Below the pieces are notes generated by a model. The model saw nothing but the letters and a program-made list of their open reading frames with translations, was not told where the DNA came from and made no database searches. Both the position numbers and the translations under genes were made by a program. From Solimonas sp036405815 (lineage in GTDB: Bacteria > Pseudomonadota > Gammaproteobacteria > Nevskiales > Nevskiaceae), in assembly GCA_036405815.1 (NCBI GenBank), contig DASWWX010000044.1:1-64000 (forward strand): a stretch of DNA of 64,000 bases, in the 5' to 3' direction. Of the stretch, positions 8,396-17,526 are shown one piece after another (position 1 is the first letter of the stretch; every line of letters begins with the position of its first letter).

Positions 8396-9964
8396 TCAAT
8401 CATCCTGACGCACGTAGGTCTGTTCCTTCAGCAATCTCGAAACAAAGATCCAGGTCACGCCCGCCGCGAGCGCGAGATAGCAGAAGAACATGAAAAACTG
8501 CGGCCCCACCAGCTTGTAGGTCGAGACCTGGGCCTCGGCGTTGAACTGGCCGCTGGCCGTCACCGGCTTGCGATGGACCACATCGAGCAGCGGTGCCGTA
8601 CCGTCGCGGCTATCCCCGACGATGAACGTGCCGGCGAGCGACACTGTCTTGCCCTCGCCCACATCGACGGTGATGCCGGTATCGCCGCCGAAGTCGATCT
8701 TCTGTCCAGGAACGAATCTCAGCTCGGCCGGCAGCACCACGACGGTCTGCTCGCCGGCGATGACCTCCACGCCCTGCACTGGCTTCACCATGTTGACCGC
8801 CACGACCGCGGTGATCAGGTTGCCGGCGCTTAAAGACAGCAGATAGAGCGCCATGATGAAACTCTTGATGCGCAGCGGCGCCTGCTTGTAGCTGTACTCC
8901 AGGGCCGTCACCGATACCAGCACTTCGCCGGCGGTGAGGATGGCGTAGGCCAGGATCTGCCACCACACACTGGTGACAATGCCGTTCTGGATGCGGCTCT
9001 CGATCCAGGCAATCACCACGAACGAACTGGCGGCGACGAAGAAGCCGACGCCGATCTTGCGCAGCGGCGTCACCGCAACGCACTTCGCCACCTGCGGATA
9101 CACGCCATACGACAGCAAGGGCACCAGCATCAGGATGAAAAGCGGATTGAAGAACTGGATCTGTGCCGGCAGCAACGTAATGCCGAAGCCGAGGGTCTTG
9201 TCCATCAAGCTGGACCGCGCCTGCAAGGTCCAGGTGACGCCGATGGACTGCTCGAACAAGGAAAAGAAGATCGCGATGAAGAGGTAGATCACACCGAGAC
9301 GCCCCACCAGCCGGGCGCCCCCCGCACTGAACACCTCGCGGAGCCACTGCTTGCCCGCCGGCGGCACGACGGCGAACTGGCGCCGGCCCATCCAGAACAC
9401 CAGCGTGGCAACCGCCATCGCGATGGCGGGAACGCCGAACGCCCAGCGCGGGCCGGAGGTTTCGAGCAGCCAGGGGCAGAGCAGGATCGAGCCCAGCGCC
9501 CCGGCATTGATCGACAGGTAGAACCAGGAAAAGGCGCGCTCGATCAGATGCTGGTTCTTCGCCGTGAATTGGTCACCGACATTGGTCGAGACGCAGGGCT
9601 TGATGCCGCCCGTTCCCAGCGCGATCAGGCACAGACCGACGGCAAGGCCGGTCTGGCCGTCGAACAGCGCCAGCACCGCGCAGCCGGTGCTGTAGGCGAT
9701 GGAGAAGACGATGATCGTCCTGAACTTGCCCCACAGCACATCGGAGATGACGGCACCGAGCATCGGGAACAGGTAGACGCCCGACTTGAACAGCGACTGC
9801 CACGCGGTAGCCTGCGCCTCGCCAAAGTGCAAGAACCGCACCATGTAGACCGCCAGGATCGCGTTGATGCCGTAGTAGCAGAAGCGCTCGGCGAACTCGT
9901 TGCTGACGATGTACGGAATACCCGCCGGCATGCGCTCGTTGCGGGCAGCGGCTGCATTGCTCAT
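8396..9964 (-). CDS. Proton-dependent oligopeptide transporter (POT/PTR2 family)
   Basis: 522 residues with about 12-14 hydrophobic segments. Family signatures are all visible: the proton-binding ExxERFxYY motif as NEFAERFCYYGINAIL, GTGGIKPCVSTNVGDQF, and FYLSINAGAL. Two membrane-poor stretches of unusual length lie in the C-terminal half (around the IDFGGDTGITVDVGEGKTVS part), probably an extra periplasmic domain between late helices as in some proteobacterial POT proteins. It should import di- and tripeptides with protons across the inner membrane. It follows the S15-type hydrolase by 34 bases in the same direction, which suggests the pair handles the same peptides. Confidence 0.9.
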   Translation of the reverse strand: MSNAAAARNERMPAGIPYIVSNEFAERFCYYGINAILAVYMVRFLHFGEAQATAWQSLFKSGVYLFPMLGAVISDVLWGKFRTIIVFSIAYSTGCAVLALFDGQTGLAVGLCLIALGTGGIKPCVSTNVGDQFTAKNQHLIERAFSWFYLSINAGALGSILLCPWLLETSGPRWAFGVPAIAMAVATLVFWMGRRQFAVVPPAGKQWLREVFSAGGARLVGRLGVIYLFIAIFFSLFEQSIGVTWTLQARSSLMDKTLGFGITLLPAQIQFFNPLFILMLVPLLSYGVYPQVAKCVAVTPLRKIGVGFFVAASSFVVIAWIESRIQNGIVTSVWWQILAYAILTAGEVLVSVTALEYSYKQAPLRIKSFIMALYLLSLSAGNLITAVVAVNMVKPVQGVEVIAGEQTVVVLPAELRFVPGQKIDFGGDTGITVDVGEGKTVSLAGTFIVGDSRDGTAPLLDVVHRKPVTASGQFNAEAQVSTYKLVGPQFFMFFCYLALAAGVTWIFVSRLLKEQTYVRQDD

Positions 9965-9998
9965 GGGGGTGGTCTCTTAGGAGTAAACGCGACGACTG

Positions 9999-11831
9999 TC
10001 ACAGCCGCTTCGCAACGACCGGCAGCAGCACCGCGGTCGCCTGCGACTTGCTGCGCAGCACCGTGATTTCGGCTCTTCGGTAGTCGGCTGGCTTCGCATC
10101 GAAGATGTTCGGCACGAAGGTCTGCGGGTTTCGGTCGTACAGCGGAAACCACGACGACTGGATCTGCACCATGATCCGGTGCCCCGGCTGGAACACATGG
10201 TTCACATTGGGCAGTTCGAACCGGTACGTCTGCGGCTCGTCAGCCGGGATCGCGGCCGGATGCTCGAAGCTATGGCGATAGCGACCGCGGAAGATGTTCA
10301 TCGCGATCGGCAACTGGTAACCGCCGTGGTCGGGATCGACGGGGTCCTTCGCCGGAAGCACGTCGATCAGCTTCACGACGAAATCGCCATCGGTGCCCGA
10401 CGTGATCGCATGCAGGTCGGCGATCGGAATGCCCCGCACATGCAGCGGCTCGGCGAGCACCGCGGTTTCGTAGGTCAGCACGTCCGGCCGACCGTCCACG
10501 AACCGCTGGTCCTGCACCAGCCCCTGGCTCCAGGCTTCATAGGACTTTCCGACCGTGCCGGTACCGAGTTCCGCGAACGGATCGATCACCGGGCGCGGCA
10601 GATACGGCACCGGCTTGGCCGGATCGCTGCAATAGGCATCGCCGCCCTCGCTCTGCGTCGGTCGCTCGAATGTCAGGCCGAAGCCGCCATCCAGATAGAG
10701 CGGCCGCAGACCGGCGACGTACGTCTCATCACAAGCCGTCGGCCAATCCGGCAATCGCTCCCAGCGCTTCTCGCCGCTGTTGTAGGCGGTGACGCGCGCG
10801 AGATGGGCCGGCGGCCCGCCGCGAAGATGCTCGTCCAGGAACGGGAACAGGATCTCTTCGTGGTACTGATGCGCCGTGTCGGCATGCCACTGCATCGGCC
10901 CCAGCGACGGCGCCGTCTTCCAGACCTGGTTGTGATGCCAGGGCCCCAGCACCAGCCAGTTGTTGGCCTCGTACCCCGCGGCCTTCAGCGCGCGCCAGGC
11001 GTGGTTCGCGCCCCAGCTGTCTTCCTGGTCCCAGAAACCCTGCGTCCATAGCGTCGGCACTTTCGACGGCCGCTCGACCAGTCGCTTGTCGACCGCATAG
11101 GCCTGCCAGTACGCGTCATAGGCGGGGTGTTCCATCAGGCGCGCCACGAACGGCAGCTTGTCCAGCCCGTGTTCGCGGATGTAATCGCCGGCTGACCCGG
11201 CACGCAGGAACTCTTCGTACTTGTCGTGCGTCGCGCTCGGCGTCAGCGAGCCCACGCCGCGCTGCGCAGTCTGCAGGTGCAGGAACCCCAGCATCATCTG
11301 ACGGAATGCGCCGTAGTGGAACCAGTCGTCGCCCATCCATGCGTCGATCAACGGCCCCGAAGGCACCGCGGCCTTGAGCGCCGGGTGCGGATCGAGCAGG
11401 GCCATCGCCGAGGTGAAGCCGACATACGAGTTGCCGAAGATGCCGACGCGGCCGTTGGACTCCGGCACGTTCTTGACCAGCCAGTCGACGGTGTCCCAAG
11501 TATCGGTGGAATGATCGGTGTCGGAGACGTTGAACGGCCCGCGCGCGGGTCTGGTGACGTGGTAGTCGCCTTCCGAATCATGCTTGCCGCGCAGGTCCTG
11601 CATGACGCGGATGTATCCGGCATGCAGGTATCTGTCCGACGCGATGCGCGGCCGGTAGGCGGCCGCGTTGTACGGCGTGCGCATCATCAGCATCGCCGCG
11701 TCTGTCGCGCCGTTCGGGACGTAGATGAAGGTCTTCAGCTTCACGCCATCGCGCATCGGGATCATCTCGACGCGCTCGGTGTATCCCTCGTTGACGGCCT
11801 TGACGGTAAAGCTTGCTGGAATGTCGCTCAC
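9999..11831 (-). CDS. CocE/NonD-type hydrolase (S15 / alpha-amino-acid ester hydrolase family)
   Basis: 610 residues from a GTG at 11831 with AGGGGA seven bases upstream. An N-terminal alpha/beta hydrolase domain (MRDGVKLKTFIYVP, MQDLRGKHDSEGDY) carries the nucleophile in GNSYVGF (Ser135), followed by the acidic WMGDDWFHYGAFRQ segment seen in alpha-amino-acid ester hydrolases. A C-terminal jelly-roll domain includes HVFQPGHRIMVQIQSSWFPLYDRN. Relatives cleave amino-acid esters, X-Pro dipeptides, beta-lactam side chains or cocaine. No signal peptide is visible, so it is predicted cytoplasmic, unlike many ester hydrolases of this family. Eleven bases after lysE-like and just before the POT gene. 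Confidence 0.85.
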   Translation of the reverse strand: MSDIPASFTVKAVNEGYTERVEMIPMRDGVKLKTFIYVPNGATDAAMLMMRTPYNAAAYRPRIASDRYLHAGYIRVMQDLRGKHDSEGDYHVTRPARGPFNVSDTDHSTDTWDTVDWLVKNVPESNGRVGIFGNSYVGFTSAMALLDPHPALKAAVPSGPLIDAWMGDDWFHYGAFRQMMLGFLHLQTAQRGVGSLTPSATHDKYEEFLRAGSAGDYIREHGLDKLPFVARLMEHPAYDAYWQAYAVDKRLVERPSKVPTLWTQGFWDQEDSWGANHAWRALKAAGYEANNWLVLGPWHHNQVWKTAPSLGPMQWHADTAHQYHEEILFPFLDEHLRGGPPAHLARVTAYNSGEKRWERLPDWPTACDETYVAGLRPLYLDGGFGLTFERPTQSEGGDAYCSDPAKPVPYLPRPVIDPFAELGTGTVGKSYEAWSQGLVQDQRFVDGRPDVLTYETAVLAEPLHVRGIPIADLHAITSGTDGDFVVKLIDVLPAKDPVDPDHGGYQLPIAMNIFRGRYRHSFEHPAAIPADEPQTYRFELPNVNHVFQPGHRIMVQIQSSWFPLYDRNPQTFVPNIFDAKPADYRRAEITVLRSKSQATAVLLPVVAKRL

Positions 11832-11841
11832 ATGATTTCCC

Positions 11842-12453
11842 CTACTGGAAGAGCATCCACAGGCCCATCGCGCCCATCAGGGATCCGATGGCTCTGCCGA
11901 TGTAGATGCGCGAGACCGAACGGTCCAGAAAACGGGCGAGCATCTGGCCGCCGAACGCATACAGGTGCAGTGCGATCAGTTCCACGATCACGATCATCAC
12001 CAACATCACCGTGAGCTGGAGCGCCAGGGGCTGCCTGGGATTCACGAAGGGCGGCAGCAGGGCGACGTACAAGGCCCACACCTTTGGATTGGTGACGGCT
12101 GTCGCGAACCCAAGCCCGGCCAGGGACAGCCGGGTCTGCGGAATCGGAAAGGACATGGCGCCCTTCTCCGGTGCGTTCTGCCAGGTCTTCCATCCCAGGA
12201 AGATCAGGTAGGCGCTGCCGGCAATCTTCAGGACGCCGAACAGCGCTGGCTGCATATGCAGAACCGCGGCAATGCTCAGCACCGCAGCCACGGCGACGCT
12301 GCCCATGCCGGCGAGTTCGCCCAGCATCATCCATTGCGTCCTGTGGATGCCGATCGTCGTCGCCAAGCTCATGCACAGCATCGAGCACAGCCCCGGGGTC
12401 AGCGAGACCAGCAGGCAGGTGGCGACGAAGGCGCCCAGCAGATGGGTGTCCAC
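11842..12453 (-). CDS. LysE/RhtB family amino-acid exporter
   Basis: 203 residues from a GTG at 12453. About six membrane segments, with the N-terminal family pattern LVSLTPGLCSMLCMSLATTIG and the second conserved block KIAGSAYLIFLGWKTWQ. Members export lysine, threonine, homoserine, leucine, alanine or similar compounds. It lies directly downstream of the dialkylglycine decarboxylase gene; a plausible job is to relieve an amino-acid overload (alanine product or unmetabolised amino acid) during peptide breakdown, which is inference from position. Confidence 0.85.
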   Translation of the reverse strand: MDTHLLGAFVATCLLVSLTPGLCSMLCMSLATTIGIHRTQWMMLGELAGMGSVAVAAVLSIAAVLHMQPALFGVLKIAGSAYLIFLGWKTWQNAPEKGAMSFPIPQTRLSLAGLGFATAVTNPKVWALYVALLPPFVNPRQPLALQLTVMLVMIVIVELIALHLYAFGGQMLARFLDRSVSRIYIGRAIGSLMGAMGLWMLFQ

Positions 12454-12539
12454 AGCGAGTTCTTCCGGGAGTGTTCAGGGCAGGCCGATGACGCGAGCGT
12501 CGCAGCCGACACAGGCCGTGCACCGACGCTCAAGCCCAC

Positions 12540-13844
12540 CTATTGCCGTGTCGCCGCCTTGATGGCGTCGCGCAGGATCGAGAGCCCCAGGTCAATCTCA
12601 TCGTCCGAAATCGTCAGCGGCGGTGCGATGCGGAAGACACCACCCATGCCACGCAGGTTGACGATGTTCATCGACAGGCCGAGCCGCATCGCGCAGTCGG
12701 TGATGCGCGAACCGAGTTCAGGCGCCGCCGCCTTCGACACCTTGTCGCTGACGATCTCCATGCCCAGCATCAGGCCGCGACCACGCACGTCGCCGACACA
12801 GTCGAACTCGCCCATGATGGATTCCAGCCCCTTGCGCAGACGGGCACCGGCGACACGCGCGCGACCGGCCAGCTGGTCGCGGGCCAGCACGTTGAGCACG
12901 GTCAGGCCGATGGCCGCCGGCAGCGGGTCCGAGACGTGTGTGGTGTAGAACAGGAAGCCGCGCTCGTGGCACAGCGCCTCGGTCTCCGCGGACGCCAGCA
13001 CCGCCGCCAGCGGCAAGCCCGCACCCAGCGTCTTCGACAGCGTGAGAATGTCGGGCACCACGCCGTCGCGCTCGAAGGCGAACGTCGTGCCGGTGCGACC
13101 GATGCCGGTCTGCGCCTCGTCCAGCACCAGCATCATGCCGCGCTCCCTGCACTTGGCCTGCAGCGCAGCGAGATAGCCTTCGGGCAGTTCGAGGATGCCG
13201 CCGGAACTCAGGATGGGTTCGGCGATGAAGGCCGCCAGCGAACCCGTCGACTGGCGGTCGACCAGCTCGAAGCCGTAGTCGAGCTCGGCGCGCCAGTCGT
13301 ACTGGCCGTTGTTGAGGAAGGTGGGGCGATAGGCGTTCGGCGCCATGATCGCCATGCCGCCGACGTTCATCGGCCCGTAGCCGCGGCGCCCGGCCGAGTA
13401 CGTGGACGACGCCGCGCCGCCGGTCATGCCGTGCCAGGACTGGCCGAAGCCGACGACTTCGTAGCCACGCGTCGCCATGCGGGCCATCTTCAGCGCGGCC
13501 TCGTTGGACTCGGCACCGGTGCTCAGCAGCATCACGCGGTCGAGGCCCGGCGGCGCCAGTGCCGCGAGCGCCTCGGAGAGTTCGACGACCGGTTCGGACA
13601 GCATGCTGCTGTGGATGTGCGCGAGCTTGCCGATCCACTCGCCGACCGTGGCCGCGATCTCCGGATGGCTGTGCCCGAGGATCGCGCTCATCTGGCCGGA
13701 CGTGAAATCCAGCAGCCGGCGACCGTCGGCGTCGTACAGGAACGAACCTTCGCCGCGCACCGGCACGAAATCGGCGAAGGTGCCGCCGTAGCGAATCATC
13801 GAAGCCGCGGCACGCTTCAGCAGCGGGTTTGACATGGAATCCAT
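12540..13844 (-). CDS. dgdA: 2,2-dialkylglycine decarboxylase (class III PLP enzyme)
   Basis: 434 residues (ATG at 13844; ATG at 13835 is an alternative). From memory of the Burkholderia cepacia enzyme, the protein aligns nearly end to end, and its special active-site residues recur with a constant offset of one: Gln51 (SGQMSA), Trp137 (SWHGMTG), Ser214, Asp242, Gln245, the PLP lysine Lys271 (LTLSKTLGAGLPLA) and Arg405 (GGVFRIAPPL). The enzyme decarboxylates 2-aminoisobutyrate (Aib) or isovaline to a ketone and CO2, then transaminates pyruvate to L-alanine. Ordinary class III aminotransferases lack this set. It sits between the ABC/M1 gene and the LysE exporter. Function is strongly suggested, not proven. 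Confidence 0.85.
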   Translation of the reverse strand: MDSMSNPLLKRAAASMIRYGGTFADFVPVRGEGSFLYDADGRRLLDFTSGQMSAILGHSHPEIAATVGEWIGKLAHIHSSMLSEPVVELSEALAALAPPGLDRVMLLSTGAESNEAALKMARMATRGYEVVGFGQSWHGMTGGAASSTYSAGRRGYGPMNVGGMAIMAPNAYRPTFLNNGQYDWRAELDYGFELVDRQSTGSLAAFIAEPILSSGGILELPEGYLAALQAKCRERGMMLVLDEAQTGIGRTGTTFAFERDGVVPDILTLSKTLGAGLPLAAVLASAETEALCHERGFLFYTTHVSDPLPAAIGLTVLNVLARDQLAGRARVAGARLRKGLESIMGEFDCVGDVRGRGLMLGMEIVSDKVSKAAAPELGSRITDCAMRLGLSMNIVNLRGMGGVFRIAPPLTISDDEIDLGLSILRDAIKAATRQ

Positions 13845-13884
13845 CCGTCGTTGATATGGTATTGAGCGCCGTCGTCAGACGGCT

Positions 13885-16800
13885 TCATTCGCGCACCACG
13901 GCTAGGACGTTGTCCGCCGGAGTGCTGTCGATGTACTTGCTGTAGGGGTCGGCGCCGACGAACTTTGGCTCGCGGTCGACGACCAGGTTCAACGTCTGCC
14001 TGCCGCTGCGCACCGGCTGGTGCTGCAGGAAGTAGACGCTGTCCGCGGTGAAGTCCGGCGCGCCGGGCTGCACGGCGAACACGCCGACGTCGATCACGGT
14101 CTCCAGCGGCGCTTCGGCCTGCACGCCCTTGCCGTCCGCGTAGTGCTTGCGCGCATCGATCTCGACGGCCACGTCCCACTTTCCATCGGGCCGCGGCGTC
14201 GCCTTGGCCTGCACGACCTTGAAGTCGTAGGTCGTGATCTTCTCGAACAGGTCGGCGATCAGCGGCTGCAGCTCGGGACTGGCCTGCTCGCGCAGGCGCC
14301 GCGTCAGGTCACGCGACGTCGGATAGGGCGGGCCCTTGAACGCGTAATCCTCGATCAGGGAACGCAGCGCACGGTTGACCGCTTCCTCCCCCATCAGGTC
14401 CTTGAGCAGGTACATGACCATGCCGCCCTTGGTGTAGCGGATGTGGGCCTGCTCCTCGACCTGCTCCAGCGGAACCTCGCCGGTGATGTCGCTGCCGCGG
14501 GCACGCAGGTAGTAGTCCAGCGACCAGCGCAGGAAGCCGTGGATCTCCGACGGCCCGTACATCTGCTCCATCACCATCAGCGCGGAGTACTCGGCGAGCG
14601 TCTCCGTCAGCACGGTTTGGCCCTGCATGTCGGCGCCGATGACCTGGTGCGCCCACCACTGGTGCGCGACCTCGTGCGCGGTGACGCGCGTCACACCGTC
14701 GTGACGCTTGCCCTGCGGATCGCCGAGGATGAAGCCGGCGGCCTCGGAGTAGGCGATCGTGCCCGGGTACGCCTGCGCGAAATTGCGGTAGGCCGGGAAC
14801 TCGGCGATGCGCAGGTGCTTGAACTGGTAGGGACTGAAGTGCGTGGAGTAGTACTCCAGCGAAGCCTTCATTGCGCGCATCATCCGCTCGACGTTGTAGA
14901 CGTGGTCCGGGTGGTGGTAGATCTCCAGCGCGACGTCGTTCCAGGTTTCGCGGCGTTCGGCGTAGCGCGCCGACAGCACCGTGAAGAAGTGGTGGATCGG
15001 CGCCGTGGTCTTGAAGTGGACCTTGCGTCGTGCGCCGTCGACGTCGTCGGCGACGCGCTCGCCCGGCGCGACCACGATTTGGTCCGCCGCCGCCGAGACC
15101 GTGATCTCGGCGTTGACCCAGTCGCTGTCCGGCCGGAAGTAGTGATTGCCGCGCGGGCCCTGGTCGTCGAGTTGCGGCGGGCGCAGTTCGTCGCTCAGGC
15201 CGTAGCGGCGGCGCGCGGTCCGGTCCTGCAGGGCATACAGGTTGTGCACGCCGAGGATCGGCGTGATCTCCCAGCTCGCGAGGAAGGTGCCGTTCTCGAC
15301 GACGCGATTCTCGTTGCCGCCGTTGCGGAAGCCGCGCTGCTCGCGCACGGTCTCGAAGCGGATCTCCGCGGTCTGGCCCGGCTGCAGCGGCGAGTCGAAG
15401 CGGTAGATGCGGAAGTGCAGGTCGGGGATCTCCTTGACCAGCGTCGCGCCGGCCACTTCCAGCGCGCGCAACTGCAGGTCCGGAACCGCATCGGCGCCGA
15501 GCCAGCCTCCGCGCTCGAGCTGCCGCGCCCAGAACACGGGAATGTCGCTGAGCGGTTCGGCGGTCTTGTTCTCGACCACAAAGCGGCCGCGGGTGGTCAC
15601 GCGCGGAACGTCAGTCTCGATGTCGATGTCCAGCGCCACATCAGTGATACGCGGCGGCGTCAACGACTTGTAGGCGAACAGCTGGCGCTCGTACTCGGCC
15701 GACCAGCGCTCGCTGTCCATCGCCGTACGCCACTCGTTGAGCACACGCGTGTTGTAGACCACCACGCCGCCGGCACCCACCATCACGACCGCCGCGCCCG
15801 CGAGCAGCCACGCGGAACGCCCCGTCAGGCGCGACGGCAGTTGCCGCAGCCGCTGACCCAGCGTGGCCGTGCCGCCGCGGCGCCACAGCCCGTAGGCCAG
15901 CAGCGCGAGGATCGCCGCGGCGCCGGTCCAGTACAGGCGGTACCACGCGGCGTAGCGCGCGAATTCGCCTTGCCCGTTCATGTCCGACAACGGCACCGGC
16001 GAGGTGCTGCCGAAGAGATAGAGATGGTCTTCCCAGCCGAGCTTCGGCAGCGCGATCTTCGCCGCGAGCAGCAGCAACACCACCAGCAGACCGCTGTACT
16101 TGTTGGGTACCAGCACCTGGATGAACACCGCGAGCACCGCGAACTGTGCCATCGTCACCAGCCAGGGCAGCAGGTACCAGGTCGCGTACTTGGCGAACTC
16201 GAAGTGGTAGAAACCCTTCAGCGCCTGCACCCCGATCGCGGCAACCGCGCTCAGCACCACCATCATCAGCAGCACGATGGCGATGGCGATGATCTTCGGC
16301 ACCACGAACACCCAGTCGGCCGCCGGCGTGGCGCCGACGATGTCGTGCATGCGCCGTTCGCGGTCGCGCCAGACCAGCTCGCCCGCGTAGAACGCCGCGA
16401 TCGCGAGCGGGATCATCCCCAGTTCCTCGGCCAGCGCATTCACCAGGATGCGCGTGACCGGCAGCGTGATGCTGACGAGATCGTCGCCGGCGAACCAGAG
16501 CACGATCAGGTTGTTGCCGAGCGCGATCGCCAGCAGCACCAGGAACACCGGGCTGCGCAGCACGCTCATCACGTCGAAGCGCGTCAGCGCGACCAGCGGC
16601 GCCCAGCCCAGCGAGCGCGTCGCCGGCGCGCGCGTGGCGCCGGCCTTCAGTAACGGCGACGGCTCATCGACCGTCACGGCAGCCGACGCGGCCTTGCGCG
16701 CGGCCTGCGGCGACTGGCCGGTGGCGCCCGCGCGGCTGAACACGCGCCAGGTCCAGGCCAACAGGGCACCGGCGACCGCGAGCCACAGCAGGCGGTTCTC

Positions 16801-17517
16801 GAGCAGCACGCCGGTCAGCGGTGCCAGTTGCGCATTGCGCTCGGTCGGCGACCAGTACTGCGTCAGCACCTTGAAGGCCGACAGCCCGAACGGATCCAGC
16901 AGCGCCGCCGTCGCCTGCACGTCCGGCTGGTTCAGGTAGCGCTGCGACAGCAGGTAGACCATCAGCAGCACGATGGCGGCGACGTAGGTCGATAACATCG
17001 ACCGCGTCGTCGTCGCCAGCGCGAACAGGCCGGCACCGAGGATGAACAACGTCGGCATGCACAGCACGAAGTACGTATACAGATACGCCTCCACCCGGAA
17101 GGCGCCGACCGTCGCCGGGTCCAGCCACGGCATGGCGGCGGCGCTGATGGCGCCGATCGGCACGCTGAGGAAGACCAGACAGCTGGCGCCGAAGGCACCC
17201 AGGAAACGGCCGAACAGATAGTCGAACTTCGAAAGGCTGGTGGTGCGGATGATCGGCGAGAAGCGGGTCTCGTCGTCCCGCAGGATCACGTTCGAGACGA
17301 ACGTGGTCAGGATGAAGATCGCGAAGACGCCCATGATCATGCCCATCTGCGCGACCGCGTAGGGCGAGTTGCGCACCACGTAACCGCCCCAGCCGACGCG
17401 CAGCGTGTCCGACAGCACCCACCAGAATGTCAGCCCGAAGAAGATCAGGCTGGTGATCCAGAAGATCGGCGTCGTCGCCTGGTACCGCAGTTCGAAACCT
17501 GCAACGTGACGGAGCAT
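13885..17517 (-). CDS. ABC-2 type permease fused to M1 family aminopeptidase domain
   Basis: 1210 residues. The first 600 or so contain about 12 hydrophobic segments in two blocks, typical of ABC-2 exporter permeases. From about residue 640 a periplasmic M1 domain follows, with the zinc motif HEVAH (His948, Glu949, His952), QWWAHQ, and the downstream ligand Glu972 in TETLAEYSA. The same fusion is known in other proteobacteria and bacteroidetes but its function has not been established to my knowledge. It is preceded by its own ATPase gene with a nine-base gap. A role in trimming and moving peptides at the inner membrane would suit the neighbours (inference). Confidence 0.87.
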   Translation of the reverse strand: MLRHVAGFELRYQATTPIFWITSLIFFGLTFWWVLSDTLRVGWGGYVVRNSPYAVAQMGMIMGVFAIFILTTFVSNVILRDDETRFSPIIRTTSLSKFDYLFGRFLGAFGASCLVFLSVPIGAISAAAMPWLDPATVGAFRVEAYLYTYFVLCMPTLFILGAGLFALATTTRSMLSTYVAAIVLLMVYLLSQRYLNQPDVQATAALLDPFGLSAFKVLTQYWSPTERNAQLAPLTGVLLENRLLWLAVAGALLAWTWRVFSRAGATGQSPQAARKAASAAVTVDEPSPLLKAGATRAPATRSLGWAPLVALTRFDVMSVLRSPVFLVLLAIALGNNLIVLWFAGDDLVSITLPVTRILVNALAEELGMIPLAIAAFYAGELVWRDRERRMHDIVGATPAADWVFVVPKIIAIAIVLLMMVVLSAVAAIGVQALKGFYHFEFAKYATWYLLPWLVTMAQFAVLAVFIQVLVPNKYSGLLVVLLLLAAKIALPKLGWEDHLYLFGSTSPVPLSDMNGQGEFARYAAWYRLYWTGAAAILALLAYGLWRRGGTATLGQRLRQLPSRLTGRSAWLLAGAAVVMVGAGGVVVYNTRVLNEWRTAMDSERWSAEYERQLFAYKSLTPPRITDVALDIDIETDVPRVTTRGRFVVENKTAEPLSDIPVFWARQLERGGWLGADAVPDLQLRALEVAGATLVKEIPDLHFRIYRFDSPLQPGQTAEIRFETVREQRGFRNGGNENRVVENGTFLASWEITPILGVHNLYALQDRTARRRYGLSDELRPPQLDDQGPRGNHYFRPDSDWVNAEITVSAAADQIVVAPGERVADDVDGARRKVHFKTTAPIHHFFTVLSARYAERRETWNDVALEIYHHPDHVYNVERMMRAMKASLEYYSTHFSPYQFKHLRIAEFPAYRNFAQAYPGTIAYSEAAGFILGDPQGKRHDGVTRVTAHEVAHQWWAHQVIGADMQGQTVLTETLAEYSALMVMEQMYGPSEIHGFLRWSLDYYLRARGSDITGEVPLEQVEEQAHIRYTKGGMVMYLLKDLMGEEAVNRALRSLIEDYAFKGPPYPTSRDLTRRLREQASPELQPLIADLFEKITTYDFKVVQAKATPRPDGKWDVAVEIDARKHYADGKGVQAEAPLETVIDVGVFAVQPGAPDFTADSVYFLQHQPVRSGRQTLNLVVDREPKFVGADPYSKYIDSTPADNVLAVVRE

Positions 17518-17526
17518 GTCGTCGTC

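Noticed and set aside
14020..16653. 877-residue plus-strand frame
   Set aside because: Antisense to the ABC-2/M1 gene; Arg/His/Val-rich composition and no domain, as expected for a high-GC shadow frame.
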